From Natronolimnobius sp. AArcel1 (lineage in GTDB: Archaea; Halobacteriota; Halobacteria; Halobacteriales; Natrialbaceae): 64,000 nt of DNA. Under the pieces are notes generated by a model, which had not been told where the DNA came from, did not search any database, and saw only the letters and a program-made list of their open reading frames with translations. The DNA is taken from the NCBI RefSeq assembly GCF_011043775.1, contig NZ_JAAKXY010000005.1, forward strand, positions 124,001 through 188,000. Direction: 5' to 3'. Of the stretch, positions 1-9,177 are shown in pieces. A program made the position numbers and the translations under genes. Every line of letters starts with the position of its first letter. Within the stretch, counting starts at the first letter, position 1.

Positions 1-249
1 ACAGCGCTCGTCGTCGACGATGATGGAGACGCAATCGATAACGCGACCGTAGACGTCGACGAGGGCGGACTGTTCGGTGAGAGCGAACGTGAAGACGTAA
101 ACGATGATGGCGAAGCCGTCTTCGAACTCGAGGATGGGACGTACGAACTCACAGCAACTGCAGGTGACTACGAGGACGCCACAGACGAAGTCGAAATCGA
201 CGGCGATGACGAGGTTGTTGTGCTGACGCTCGAGGGCACAGAGGAATAA
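1..249 (+). CDS. C-terminal end of a secreted or surface protein with an Ig-like repeat (5' truncated by window)
   Basis: Frame 1 is open from the first base to a TAA at 247-249, giving 82 residues. The protein is very acidic, rich in Asp, Glu, Val and Thr. It has the pattern of a carboxypeptidase-regulatory-like or PEGA-like beta domain (A-L-V-V-D-D-D-G-D-A-I-D-N-A-T-V-D-V, then G-T-Y-E-L-T-A-T-A-G). Such domains are common as stalks in haloarchaeal cell-surface proteins. Only the tail is visible, so the catalytic or binding part, if any, lies upstream of the window. Confidence 0.7.
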   Translation, partial: TALVVDDDGDAIDNATVDVDEGGLFGESEREDVNDDGEAVFELEDGTYELTATAGDYEDATDEVEIDGDDEVVVLTLEGTEE

Positions 250-437
250 CAGTTGCCGATTTCGGTGAGCTGAGCCATCAGCGAGTGATTCCAGCCCCTG
301 TGTTGGATGCAGGGCGCGAATTGGGTAGCGCTACGCAGCGACTCTACGCTTTTTCCTCTTTCAACTGGAACTGGATACCACAGTGAGCGGGTCTGAAAAA
401 TCCTCGAGGTTTGTGAGTGAGTCGGCTGAGCGGGCGT

Positions 438-2713
438 TCAGAGGTCGCTAAACGCCTCTTGCAAGATGTAGTAAGACTGTTTCCGGCGCTCGTGGTATGG
501 CGGCTCTTCCCATGTCTCCCAACTGAACTCGACTGCGGAATCGAACGTGAGTGTTCCGTCTTCAATTGCCGAGAGCGAATCCGTGATATTGAGGTTGGAT
601 TCGAGGTCGGTTGCGTCGCCGTCATCATCGGGATTGAACGTCACCGCAGTGAGAGAGATGTGGTCGATGGATCCACCGATGAACTCGCCCATCTCGAGGT
701 CTTCTTCCCAGAAGTCAGCGATGACCTCCCGCTGGCTTGGGTCCCCGAAATTGAGGAGAAGCCACGGGAGTCGGATCTCGATCATGTTTTCTTCGGGGGT
801 GACACAGACGTCCGTCAGTGAATCGAAGTCGTCGCTTGCTGGGTCGCCATTTCCAAAGTGTAGGGCACCAGTATCATAGCTCTCGAAGTCAATCGTTTCG
901 CCCGTGCTCGGGATCGTGAGTTCCTTGTTCAGCGCGAGTTGTATATCATGGAACTCACCGGTGTCTTTCTCGCCAGCGTACTCCTCCTGAGGGAGCATCT
1001 CGAGTTGGTCTGCGTAAAAGTAGTAGAAAATGTCGTAGTAGGCGTCAACAACCACTCGAGAGTCGTCTGGACCGGAGAGGTGAACGAGAAAGTCTACTCC
1101 GTTGTTCGTCTCGAGATCCGTGTTGTATGGGATTGTCGTGTTTCCCTGGTTGGGGATTGTGTCAAGGAGAACAAGCGTGTTCATCGCGTCCCAGTCGACC
1201 TCGGACCCGAGGTCCTCGTAGTCAAGTCGGAGGGACAGATACCGACAGTCCGCAGCCGCGGTAAGCCGAGTCAGTGTTCGACCCGCGTCGTACCCATCGT
1301 CGAGTGAAACAGGGCTGAACGCGTCGCTGGCCGTGTCGAGGGGAGTTGCACTCTCCCACTCTTCAGGGTCTCCGGAGAGCGTGATCATGGAATCTTGATC
1401 CTCACCAGGATCGAACGTCAGGACGCCAAACATCTGCTCGTTGGTTTGTACGTCAGACCAGAATGGACGACGATACGGGTCCATGTAGTCCATTGTGTTC
1501 CAAGTGCGCTTGAACCACTCATCCTGCCACGTGAAGACGAGGCCGCCAAGCGTCTCTGCGTCGACGATCTGTTCGTAGAGTTCGACAACCATCTCACCCT
1601 GCGTGCGTTCGTTGTGCCCCCCTTGGTGAAACCCGTGGACGTGTGTGTGTGCGTTCTCCCTCGCGAAGAGGGAATACCGAACTCACCGATGAGAACAGGA
1701 TAGTCGTTTGCCCCAACGAGGTCCTCGAGGTAGCCCCGATAACTACTTTCCTCGCCGGCGTCCGTGACGTAATTGACGTACTCCGGTTCGTGATTCAAAA
1801 AATCCGGGTAGTAGGGGTAGACATGGTATGTTGCGAAAAGACCACGATCGAACTCGTCAGTCGGATAGATATGATTAAGCGTGATGCTCGAGAGATCTTC
1901 CGTCTCAGAGGGTTCAGCAGGCTGGTCTAAGTGGTCCGTTGTCGGCCAGTTTGTGAAACTCAGGGGGCGTAGATCGCCGTATTCCTCATATTCGTATGTC
2001 GCCGTATCATCCATCCGTGCAGCTAACCAGTGTTCGAACGGTGTCGCGTCTTCCGTCTGGATGAAGGTCCCGTCGTACTCACCGAGGTCATCCCCATGCG
2101 TTTCGTCCGTATCGTAGACTACTTCAGGGTCCCATTCGATGCCAATGATGTAGCCGAGGACATATGGTGACACGTCGGCTTGGTACTCTCCACTCGCGTG
2201 TCCAGCTTCTGCGGGCAGAGACAGATTCCCGTGAACCGCGTCAATAATGTGTTGGATCCCCTCTCGGTGGTCGTCAATAATCGCAGAATCGAACGCATCA
2301 CGTTTCTCGTGCAGTGTCGCTTCAGTGATCCAGTTACCGTGCAAGAGGAAGAGGGGATCCTCGTTACTCTCGTTATGTTCTGCTAACGCCTCGTAAAACA
2401 CCGGTGGGTGAAGGGTATATGTTCTGATGACATTAGCGTTCATCTCCGAAATTCCGTCCAGCCATCGACTGTATTCCGATTTGGAGATTGCTGCCTCGCC
2501 GGGAAATCGCCCGGGTTTCGCCATACCGAGGTTTACGCCATGAGCGAGAACCTCTTGCCAATCTTCGTCATCTCGTCTTACCAGAAACGTATCGTCAGTC
2601 ACTCTCGACTCGAGGTTCTGTGGTTCTGGTGGTGGCGACATGTCAGCACAGCCGACAACAACTGATCCAAGAGAGGCTGCCCCGACCATTTGAAGGTACT
2701 CGCGACTATTCAT
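438..2713 (-). pseudogene. Secreted clan-A glycosidase-like lipoprotein, split by a frameshift in a GT dinucleotide repeat
   Basis: Two overlapping reading frames on the minus strand make one protein of about 757 residues if two bases are removed. The upstream frame starts at 2713 with a signal peptide ending V-V-V-G-C (lipobox-like) and holds a TIM-barrel-type domain: G-I-E-W at the usual acid/base strand and L-I-G-E-F-G at the usual nucleophile strand of clan GH-A enzymes. The downstream frame starts inside the barrel (T-H-V-H-G-F-H-Q-G-G) and continues through W-Q-D-E-W-F-K-R-T-W into a beta-rich C-terminal domain ending at 438. The frames meet in a (GT)5 tract at 1641-1650; four units instead of five would join them. 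Substrate is unknown. It could be a recent mutant, a sequencing error or a phase-variable gene. Confidence 0.65.
1641..1650. repeat. (GT)5 dinucleotide tract at the frameshift point
   Basis: Five GT units lie exactly where the upstream and downstream frames of the glycosidase-like lipoprotein cross. Losing one unit restores a single continuous frame. A run of six C occurs nearby at 1617-1622, but it lies wholly inside the downstream frame and does not explain the shift. Confidence 0.75.
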
Positions 2714-3061
2714 ATCCTATTACAGTAATTGAGATAGAGGCATAATTATTGCGCATATGCCGCTCAGACCCCAGTATAATGGCCATCGAGTATTTCATAA
2801 AGTAATTAATGTTCGTAAAGAGTTACTTCGAACACAACCCATAATTGACTCACTACTCCCATGTTAGATCAAGTCAGCTAGAGGTCACATTCACACGCTG
2901 TACTTGTCAGCTAGAAGTTGTCATGTGTGAAGAGGTTCTGCAGTTCATAACTAACAAAATATCAATTAATCAAACTACGCCACATTCTTTGCTAGTGTTG
3001 GAATGTGAAGACGGGTCAAAACTCATCGGTCGCAGCACAGCCACGAAAAAGCGGACGTGAG
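2714..3061. other. Intergenic region upstream of the glycosidase-like gene, with paired repeats
   Basis: No gene is evident. The stretch is AT-rich. GTCAGCTAGA occurs twice in direct orientation (2873-2882 and 2906-2915), and TTCACAC at 2890-2896 is matched by GTGTGAA at 2925-2931. A weak TATA-like AATAATTATG on the minus strand near 2740-2750 could serve the lipoprotein gene that starts at 2713. The repeats may bind a regulator, which is inference only. Confidence 0.4.
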
Positions 3062-4870
3062 TCACTCCACAGTGACGCTCTTCGCGAGGTTCCGTGGCTT
3101 ATCGATCGACCGCTCGAGAAGCGTCGCAGCGTGATACGACACCAGCTGTAACTGGACGTTCGCGAGCAGCCCTGCCCAGACGGGGTGCGTGTCGGGAACC
3201 GACAGATGTGCGTCGGCAACATCGACCAATGGAGACGTAGCAGGGCCAACAGCGACGATCGGTGCCCCTCGAGACTGTGCCTCGATTGCGTTGGTTTTCG
3301 TCTTCTCGTCGGCGTCACCAGTCGAGACGGCAAAGAGCGGTGACTTCTCGGTGACGAGTGCGAGCGGGCCGTGTTTGAGTTCGCCCGAAGCGAATCCTTC
3401 GGCGTGTTCGTAAGTGATTTCCTTAAACTTCAGTGCACCCTCGAGTGCGACCGAGTGGCTGAGGCCGTTGCCGATGAAGAAGTAGGACGTGCTGTTCATG
3501 AACTCACGAGCAAGCAGGCGCGCTTGAGACGTTTCGAGGACGGTTTCGACGTGCTGTGGGAAGTCCTCCAACGTCTCGAGGAGTTCTTCGGAATCGTCGA
3601 CGGGAGTTGCCTCAGGCACGTCTGCAGCAAGCCGCTGGGTGAGCAGCGTGAGCGTGACTGCCTGCGAAGAGTAGGTTTTCGTCGCGGCGACGCCGACTTC
3701 CGGGCCAGCACGGATGTAGATCGCGGTATCGGCTTCGCGTGCAGCAGTCGATCCCACGACGTTCGTCACGGCAAGCGTCTGTGCGTCGTGGCTGGCGGCC
3801 GTCCGAACGGCATCGAGCGTATCGGCGGTTTCACCACTCTGGGTGACGGCGATGACGAGCGTTGACTCGTCGATGGGGCCCGCCGAGGTCTCGTACTCGC
3901 TTGCACGAATCACAGCAGTCTGGAGTCCCGCTGTGCGCAACTGCTGGCCGGCGTACATCGCCGCATGGTAGGACGTCCCGCAAGCGACGAACTGAACCGT
4001 GTCAATATCTGCAAACTTCCCTGGCTCGAGGTCGTCGAACGAAACCGTTCCATTCTCGATGCGACCCTCAATGGTGTTTGCAAGCGCCGTCGGCTGGGAA
4101 TGAATCTCCTTTTCCATATAATGGTCGTACTCGCCTTTTCCGGCATCGTCCGGGTCCCAGTCGACGGTATCGACAGGACGCTCGACAGGCGTTCCACCGA
4201 GATCGGTGATCCGGTATGAATCAGGCTCGAGAACAACGAGATCGCCATCCTCGAGGTAAATCACCTGATCCGTGTAATCGAGAAACGCCGGGACATCACT
4301 CGCGAGGAACCACTCGTCATCGTCGAGGCCGAGCACGAGTGGGGACCCCTTCCGTGCTGCATAGACGCGCTCTTCGCCGTCGACGAGCGCGGCAATGGCG
4401 TAACTGCCCTCGAGTGTGTCGATGGCCTTGCGGATTGCCTGCTCGGTACTGGCGCTATCCTGGCGGTACTCGTCGATGAGATGCGGAATAACCTCAGTGT
4501 CAGTATCGCTGTGGAACTCATGTCCCTGTGACTGCAACTGGGCTCTGAGTTCGTCGTAGTTGTCGATGACACCATTGTGAACGACTGCGACGTCGCCGGC
4601 AGTGTCCGTATGCGGATGGGCGTTTTCGTCAGTCGGCGGCCCATGCGTACTCCAGCGAGTATGCCCGATTCCGATATTGCCACTCGGTCGGGTATCGAGC
4701 GTTGCTTTGAGGTCTGCAACCTCGCCGGAGGTCTTGTGGACTTTCACGCCCGAACCGTTCTGGACGGCGATCCCTGCTGAGTCATACCCCCGATACTCGA
4801 GGTTCTCGAGGCCCGAGAGCAGTGTCTCAGTTGCGTCACCGTGGCCAATGCGGGCGATGATGCCACACAT
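3062..4870 (-). CDS. glmS: Glutamine--fructose-6-phosphate aminotransferase (isomerizing)
   Basis: GlmS makes glucosamine-6-phosphate from fructose-6-phosphate and glutamine, the entry step to UDP-GlcNAc and amino-sugar glycans. The 602-residue protein begins M-C-G-I-I-A-R-I-G, so Cys2 is the N-terminal nucleophile of the class-II glutaminase domain (about 1-220). Two SIS sugar-isomerase domains follow (about 280-590), with S-G-E-T-A-D-T-L in the first. The tail K-S-V-T-V-E is typical of the family. An in-frame extension to 4912 exists, but it would bury the Cys, and a Shine-Dalgarno GGAGGT (plus strand 4880-4885) lies 9 nt before the chosen ATG. Single gene; it may supply the exopolysaccharide locus that begins 4 kb away. 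Confidence 0.95.
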   Translation of the reverse strand: MCGIIARIGHGDATETLLSGLENLEYRGYDSAGIAVQNGSGVKVHKTSGEVADLKATLDTRPSGNIGIGHTRWSTHGPPTDENAHPHTDTAGDVAVVHNGVIDNYDELRAQLQSQGHEFHSDTDTEVIPHLIDEYRQDSASTEQAIRKAIDTLEGSYAIAALVDGEERVYAARKGSPLVLGLDDDEWFLASDVPAFLDYTDQVIYLEDGDLVVLEPDSYRITDLGGTPVERPVDTVDWDPDDAGKGEYDHYMEKEIHSQPTALANTIEGRIENGTVSFDDLEPGKFADIDTVQFVACGTSYHAAMYAGQQLRTAGLQTAVIRASEYETSAGPIDESTLVIAVTQSGETADTLDAVRTAASHDAQTLAVTNVVGSTAAREADTAIYIRAGPEVGVAATKTYSSQAVTLTLLTQRLAADVPEATPVDDSEELLETLEDFPQHVETVLETSQARLLAREFMNSTSYFFIGNGLSHSVALEGALKFKEITYEHAEGFASGELKHGPLALVTEKSPLFAVSTGDADEKTKTNAIEAQSRGAPIVAVGPATSPLVDVADAHLSVPDTHPVWAGLLANVQLQLVSYHAATLLERSIDKPRNLAKSVTVE

Positions 4871-5297
4871 TAGTGAGCTACCTCCGTCCGAGAGACGGCT
4901 CCGGTGATCCAATCGGTGCGGTTCGGGGTCGACATCCAGCGTAGGGTACTAGGTCGTGTCATTGCTGTCACCTGCCCGCAGCCGTCGTCTCTGAGACGGG
5001 CGGGTCGCTACCTATCGCAAGGCTCGTCGCTCCCATTACTATATGAGAGATAAGCAGGATGCTATAGGGTGCAATAGACGGTTTCAGCCTGTGCAAGTCT
5101 CGAGGGACAAGAACGAATCAGACACGGCATACTCACGGCAGTCGGGACAGCCACTGCATAGACCACAGCCCGCTAAACAGCCGTTCGGGTAGCTGAAATC
5201 TGCAGTTGTTCAGCGTGCAACTGACTCGAACAGATGGGTCACTAAGATACGACTCACCGACAGTTAGTAGTACACAGATGTCGTAGTACAACATAGT
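4871..5297. other. Intergenic region between glmS and the AbrB/PIN pair
   Basis: No gene is evident. It holds the ribosome-binding site of glmS at its left edge and the operator-like repeats of the toxin-antitoxin pair at its right edge. The middle (about 5040-5230) is somewhat AT-rich with no recognisable feature. Confidence 0.4.
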
Positions 5298-5311
5298 ATG
5301 TCTAGTAGTAC
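5265..5311. promoter_or_regulatory. Triplicated GTAGTAC repeats over the antitoxin start, candidate autoregulatory operator
   Basis: GTAGTAC occurs at 5267-5273, 5283-5289 and 5305-5311; the first and third copies extend to TAGTAGTAC. The antitoxin ATG at 5298 lies between the second and third copy, so a bound repressor would block initiation. AbrB-type antitoxins usually repress their own promoters; this role is inferred. Confidence 0.45.
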
Positions 5312-5603
5312 TCGAGACCCAGAGGTCGTCCGCGTCTCGCAGAAGGGACAGGCAACGATTCCGAAGACGCTCCGAGAGAAGTTTGGGATCGATACTCCCG
5401 GCGAGGTGTTCATTTACGAAGAAGATGAGCGAATCATTGTTGAACCAGTCCCGTCACTCGAGGAACTGAGCGGAATTCACGCCGATACCGATCGCGAGCG
5501 TGGCGACGTGCTCGAGCAGGTTCGCGAACTGAAAGATGAGGACCACCAGCGTGAAGCGGCCCGTGCTGACCGACTCCGACCGGCTGACTCGGAGGATGAA
5601 TGA
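5298..5603 (+). CDS. AbrB/MazE-like (SpoVT-AbrB fold) antitoxin
   Basis: This 101-residue protein starts with a swapped-hairpin DNA-binding domain: V-S-Q-K-G-Q-A-T-I-P-K-T-L-R-E-K-F-G-I at about 14-32, then G-E-V-F-I-Y-E and I-I-V-E-P-V. The highly charged C-terminal half (about 50-101) would wrap the toxin. It is followed by a PIN-domain gene with a 4-nt ATGA overlap, the normal VapB-VapC arrangement. Expected role: neutralise the neighbouring RNase and repress the operon through the repeats at its start. Confidence 0.85.
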   Translation: MSSSTRDPEVVRVSQKGQATIPKTLREKFGIDTPGEVFIYEEDERIIVEPVPSLEELSGIHADTDRERGDVLEQVRELKDEDHQREAARADRLRPADSEDE

Positions 5604-6037
5604 GCGAGCGGTACGTCTTTGACACCGAAGCGATCATCGCATATCTCTACGATGAGCCAGGTCGGAGCATCGTCGAAGAGTATCTTCGAGACGTTCGTGA
5701 CGGGAATGTCGAAGGATTGCTGGCAGAGACCAACGCTGGGGAAGTACTCTATCTCGTTGCACGCTTTGAAGGAGTCGACGACAAACCCACGACAGACTCA
5801 CTTCGGACTGCCGATCGCGATCTCCGCGCGCTCGAGCGGTGGGGGATTCAAATCAAACGAGCTGACTGGCGACTTGCCGCCGAGGTGAAGGCGGATGGCC
5901 ACATCTCGTTCGCGGACGCACATGGCGTTGCACTCGCCTACGAGACGGATGCGACACTCATTGCCGGTGCTGATGACGACTTTGAGATGCTTCCAATTGA
6001 CGTCGACGTAGTCCGGTTTCGTGAGGATGGCGTTTGA
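5600..6037 (+). CDS. vapC: PIN-domain ribonuclease toxin, VapC family
   Basis: The 145-residue PIN domain has all the expected acidic residues: Asp8 in Y-V-F-D-T-E-A-I-I-A-Y-L, Glu43 in L-A-E-T-N-A-G-E, Asp106 in F-A-D-A-H-G-V-A-L-A, and the Asp125-127 cluster. VapC toxins cleave tRNA or rRNA when freed from the antitoxin. It overlaps the antitoxin by 4 nt. The stop codon TGA lies inside the sequence GTTTGACATCCTC, a terminus-like motif repeated 48 bp downstream at the tnpB element, so the C-terminus (R-E-D-G-V) may have been set by an insertion. Confidence 0.88.
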   Translation: MSERYVFDTEAIIAYLYDEPGRSIVEEYLRDVRDGNVEGLLAETNAGEVLYLVARFEGVDDKPTTDSLRTADRDLRALERWGIQIKRADWRLAAEVKADGHISFADAHGVALAYETDATLIAGADDDFEMLPIDVDVVRFREDGV

Positions 6038-6062
6038 CATCCTCTCACGATTAAACTCGTGG
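6032..6062. repeat. Solo right-end-like remnant of an IS200/IS605-family element
   Basis: GTTTGACATCCTC at 6032-6044 is followed by a hairpin CACGA-N6-TCGTG. The same 13 bases occur at 6080-6092 before a different hairpin, at the right end of the tnpB element. So two element ends of the same type sit in tandem, and the first one supplies the vapC stop codon. Confidence 0.5.
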
Positions 6063-6079
6063 GCCTTCTCGCCTAATCT

Positions 6080-7539
<1,460 letters not shown>

Positions 7540-7581
7540 TTTTGCGCCTGCTCATCACATAAGCCAAAATGCCGAGACGGT

Positions 7582-7607
7582 TATACTGTTGTATAGAGTA
7601 CGTATAG
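7582..7607. promoter_or_regulatory. TATAC/GTATA inverted repeat before the ribbon-helix-helix antitoxin
   Basis: TATAC-TGTT-GTATA (7582-7595) is a perfect inverted repeat, and a further GTATAG follows at 7602-7607, just before the ATG at 7610. Ribbon-helix-helix antitoxins bind short repeats of this kind to repress themselves; the assignment is inference. Confidence 0.4.
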
Positions 7608-7609
7608 CT

Positions 7610-7834
7610 ATGAGCACCGATAGACACTCTGTGCCGGTATCGCTCCCACCGGAATTGGTGAAAGAACTTGATTCGCTTGTCGAGGACGGCGTGTTTAGTT
7701 CACGGTCCGAAGCCCTCCGATATGGTGCCCGCCTCATCGTTCGCGAAGAACGACAAGCACGGCTTCATGACCAAACCGACGGTGAGGCGCGTGAAGAGGT
7801 TAAGAAACGCTTGGAGCGAAAGCGTGTATCTTGA
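7610..7834 (+). CDS. Ribbon-helix-helix (CopG/ParD-like) antitoxin
   Basis: The 74-residue protein carries a short RHH fold: strand V-P-V-S-L-P, helix P-E-L-V-K-E-L-D-S-L-V-E-D-G, turn V-F-S-S-R-S-E-A-L-R-Y-G-A, then a charged tail. This is the layout of haloarchaeal antitoxins paired with PIN toxins. An upstream in-frame extension reaches into the IS left end and is unlikely to be used. It overlaps a PIN gene that has lost its middle, so the antitoxin is probably an orphan or may act on other toxins. Confidence 0.75.
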   Translation: MSTDRHSVPVSLPPELVKELDSLVEDGVFSSRSEALRYGARLIVREERQARLHDQTDGEAREEVKKRLERKRVS

Positions 7835-8027
7835 TACCGATCCCATCCTTGCGCTCCTGAAAACCGGCGCCGCGGGAGAGTTGCGACGGAAATACGACCG
7901 ACTCACTGTCTTCGACGCGGTCCATCTTGGGACTACCTACACGCTCGAGGAGCCAATTGTGTCGACCGATACGCTCTACCCAGATATTGAGGAAGTCAGC
8001 CACGTCGATCCACGTGACCTCGAGTGA
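7824..8027 (+). pseudogene. Remnant of a VapC/PIN toxin with its central part deleted
   Basis: A GTG start overlaps the antitoxin end, as in intact pairs, and opens V-Y-L-D-T-D-P-I-L-A-L-L-K, the beta-1 motif with the first catalytic Asp. The frame then passes directly into G-E-L-R-R-K-Y-D-R-L-T-V-F-D-A-V-H-L-G, which is the third-acid motif near the end of a PIN domain, and ends P-R-D-L-E. Total length is 67 residues against about 130-145 for the family. The conserved central Glu segment is missing. An in-frame internal deletion is the simplest reading, and the product should be inactive. Confidence 0.65.
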
Positions 8028-8102
8028 TGGCACGTCTCAACGGTGGTCGTACAAACCGGAGTACTCACCACGAGGTGCGGAAAATTGCTTCTGCGAAGCG
8101 AC

Positions 8103-8158
8103 AGAGTGTGACATCCCGATGGAGGGATCCCACGATTTCAGTCGTGAGAAGAAGTCAA
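8103..8158. repeat. Degenerate IS200/IS605 right-end remnant in plus orientation
   Basis: The stretch contains GTGTGACATCCC, a small ATCCC/GGGAT stem, and the hairpin CACGA-TTTCAG-TCGTG (8131-8146), followed by GAAGTCAAG. The hairpin plus terminal GTCAA resembles the right ends near 6032-6112 and 41273. No transposase gene is attached. Its outer end coincides with the stop codon of the regulator gene that begins at 8823. Confidence 0.4.
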
Positions 8159-8823
8159 GCCAGCGGGTTTTCGGATTCGTCCGATTGATCCGACAGCTCT
8201 TCGTCGTCCATTGGTGGGGTGGATTCGGACAGGACGATAATGTTCTCCCGGCCGATCGATCGCTTCTCGATCGTGTCATCAGCGTGCATCTGCGAGCAGA
8301 TCCGACTGACCTTCGACTTCGACCAGCCGGTCTCGTCCGTAATCTCGTGTTGACGGATTCGACCGTGGTTTGCGACTAACAATCTGACGACTTTTCCTTC
8401 ATCGCTCAGGAATTTTGGCGGCGTCTCGGGTGAGAGTGTGTGTTCGTACCCCTGATGATCGGTCGTGTCTGCGCTGTGTGTCTGTGGCGCATCATGATTT
8501 TCCGAGTCGCCAGCGGGAGCATCGGTGTCGGTATCGGTGTCCGAGCGAATCGAACTGTCCGAACCCACATATGCACGGTCCGATGCACTCTCCAATAGGC
8601 GGAGGACGACGAGTCCGCCAATGAAGAGGAATAAAACCGCGAGCATGGCACCCTCCCAGGACGACGTGACGTCAGACAAGTGCAACCAGGTCCACGAGCC
8701 ACCGAGGATCTCGGTGGGCCATGCAATGATCGCGTGTACGTCGTGCTGGGGGGTCGTCACCGGAATTGACTCACGGTGGGTTGTGAGGGCGATTCCGGCG
8801 TCGGTTGGGACGGTTGAGGCCAT
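8155..8823 (-). CDS. Membrane-anchored winged-helix transcriptional regulator
   Basis: The 222-residue protein has an extracytoplasmic N-terminus, a single strong membrane segment (about 57-78: W-E-G-A-M-L-A-V-L-F-L-F-I-G-G-L-V-V-L), an Asp/Thr-rich linker, and a C-terminal winged helix (about 142-200) with R-I-R-Q-H-E-I-T-D-E-T-G-W-S-K-S-K-V-S-R-I. Such membrane-bound MarR/IclR-like regulators are common in haloarchaea. It is divergent from the exopolysaccharide operon starting at 9178, whose upstream region carries repeated GCAACC motifs, so local control is likely. The TGA stop lies in the GTCAAG terminus of an IS remnant. Start chosen at M-A-S-T-V; an extension to 8895 exists. Confidence 0.75.
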   Translation of the reverse strand: MASTVPTDAGIALTTHRESIPVTTPQHDVHAIIAWPTEILGGSWTWLHLSDVTSSWEGAMLAVLFLFIGGLVVLRLLESASDRAYVGSDSSIRSDTDTDTDAPAGDSENHDAPQTHSADTTDHQGYEHTLSPETPPKFLSDEGKVVRLLVANHGRIRQHEITDETGWSKSKVSRICSQMHADDTIEKRSIGRENIIVLSESTPPMDDEELSDQSDESENPLA

Positions 8824-9177
8824 GTGATATCGCGGTTCTGTTGCGGTCGACGGATCAGGTAGGGGTGGATGGGGTGGTGGAACCGTCGACCGCACTCGAG
8901 ACGATGCCAGAAACCCACTTCATTATAGAGCACTACAACCGGGCTTAACAACAGTTTAAATCCCTGCAACCGGGTGTGATTGAATTCTCTCGAGAACGGC
9001 ACCAAGCGCGCCTCGAGGCGCCTATTTCTCGCCGATGTAGCCGCTGCAACGGTTTATTCGCGCTATAGTAAACGGCCCCCATCGGGTTGGTGAGAGTCGA
9101 GGCACGCCCCGGTTGCGGGTGTCCTGCAACCAACACTCGCTGTCACAGGCAGTCTGTGGCGGCTACGCGACACGGGC
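8824..9177. promoter_or_regulatory. Divergent control region with repeated GCAACC-type motifs
   Basis: CAACCGGG occurs at 8936-8943 and 8967-8974 (31 bp apart). A perfect inverted repeat GGTTGC-N9-GCAACC lies at 9111-9131, and GCAACGG precedes a TATA-like GGTTTATTCG near 9050. No gene fits here. The spacing suggests sites for a regulator, possibly the divergently encoded winged-helix protein. Confidence 0.45.

Noticed and set aside
1617-1622. C6 homopolymer as the cause of the frameshift in the glycosidase-like gene
   Set aside because: The downstream frame reads well on both sides of the homopolymer (F-H-Q-G-G-H-N-E-R), so the shift lies before it, in the GT tract.
3016-3333. Minus-strand frame overlapping the 3' end of glmS
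   Set aside because: Arg/Ser-rich shadow of glmS in another frame.
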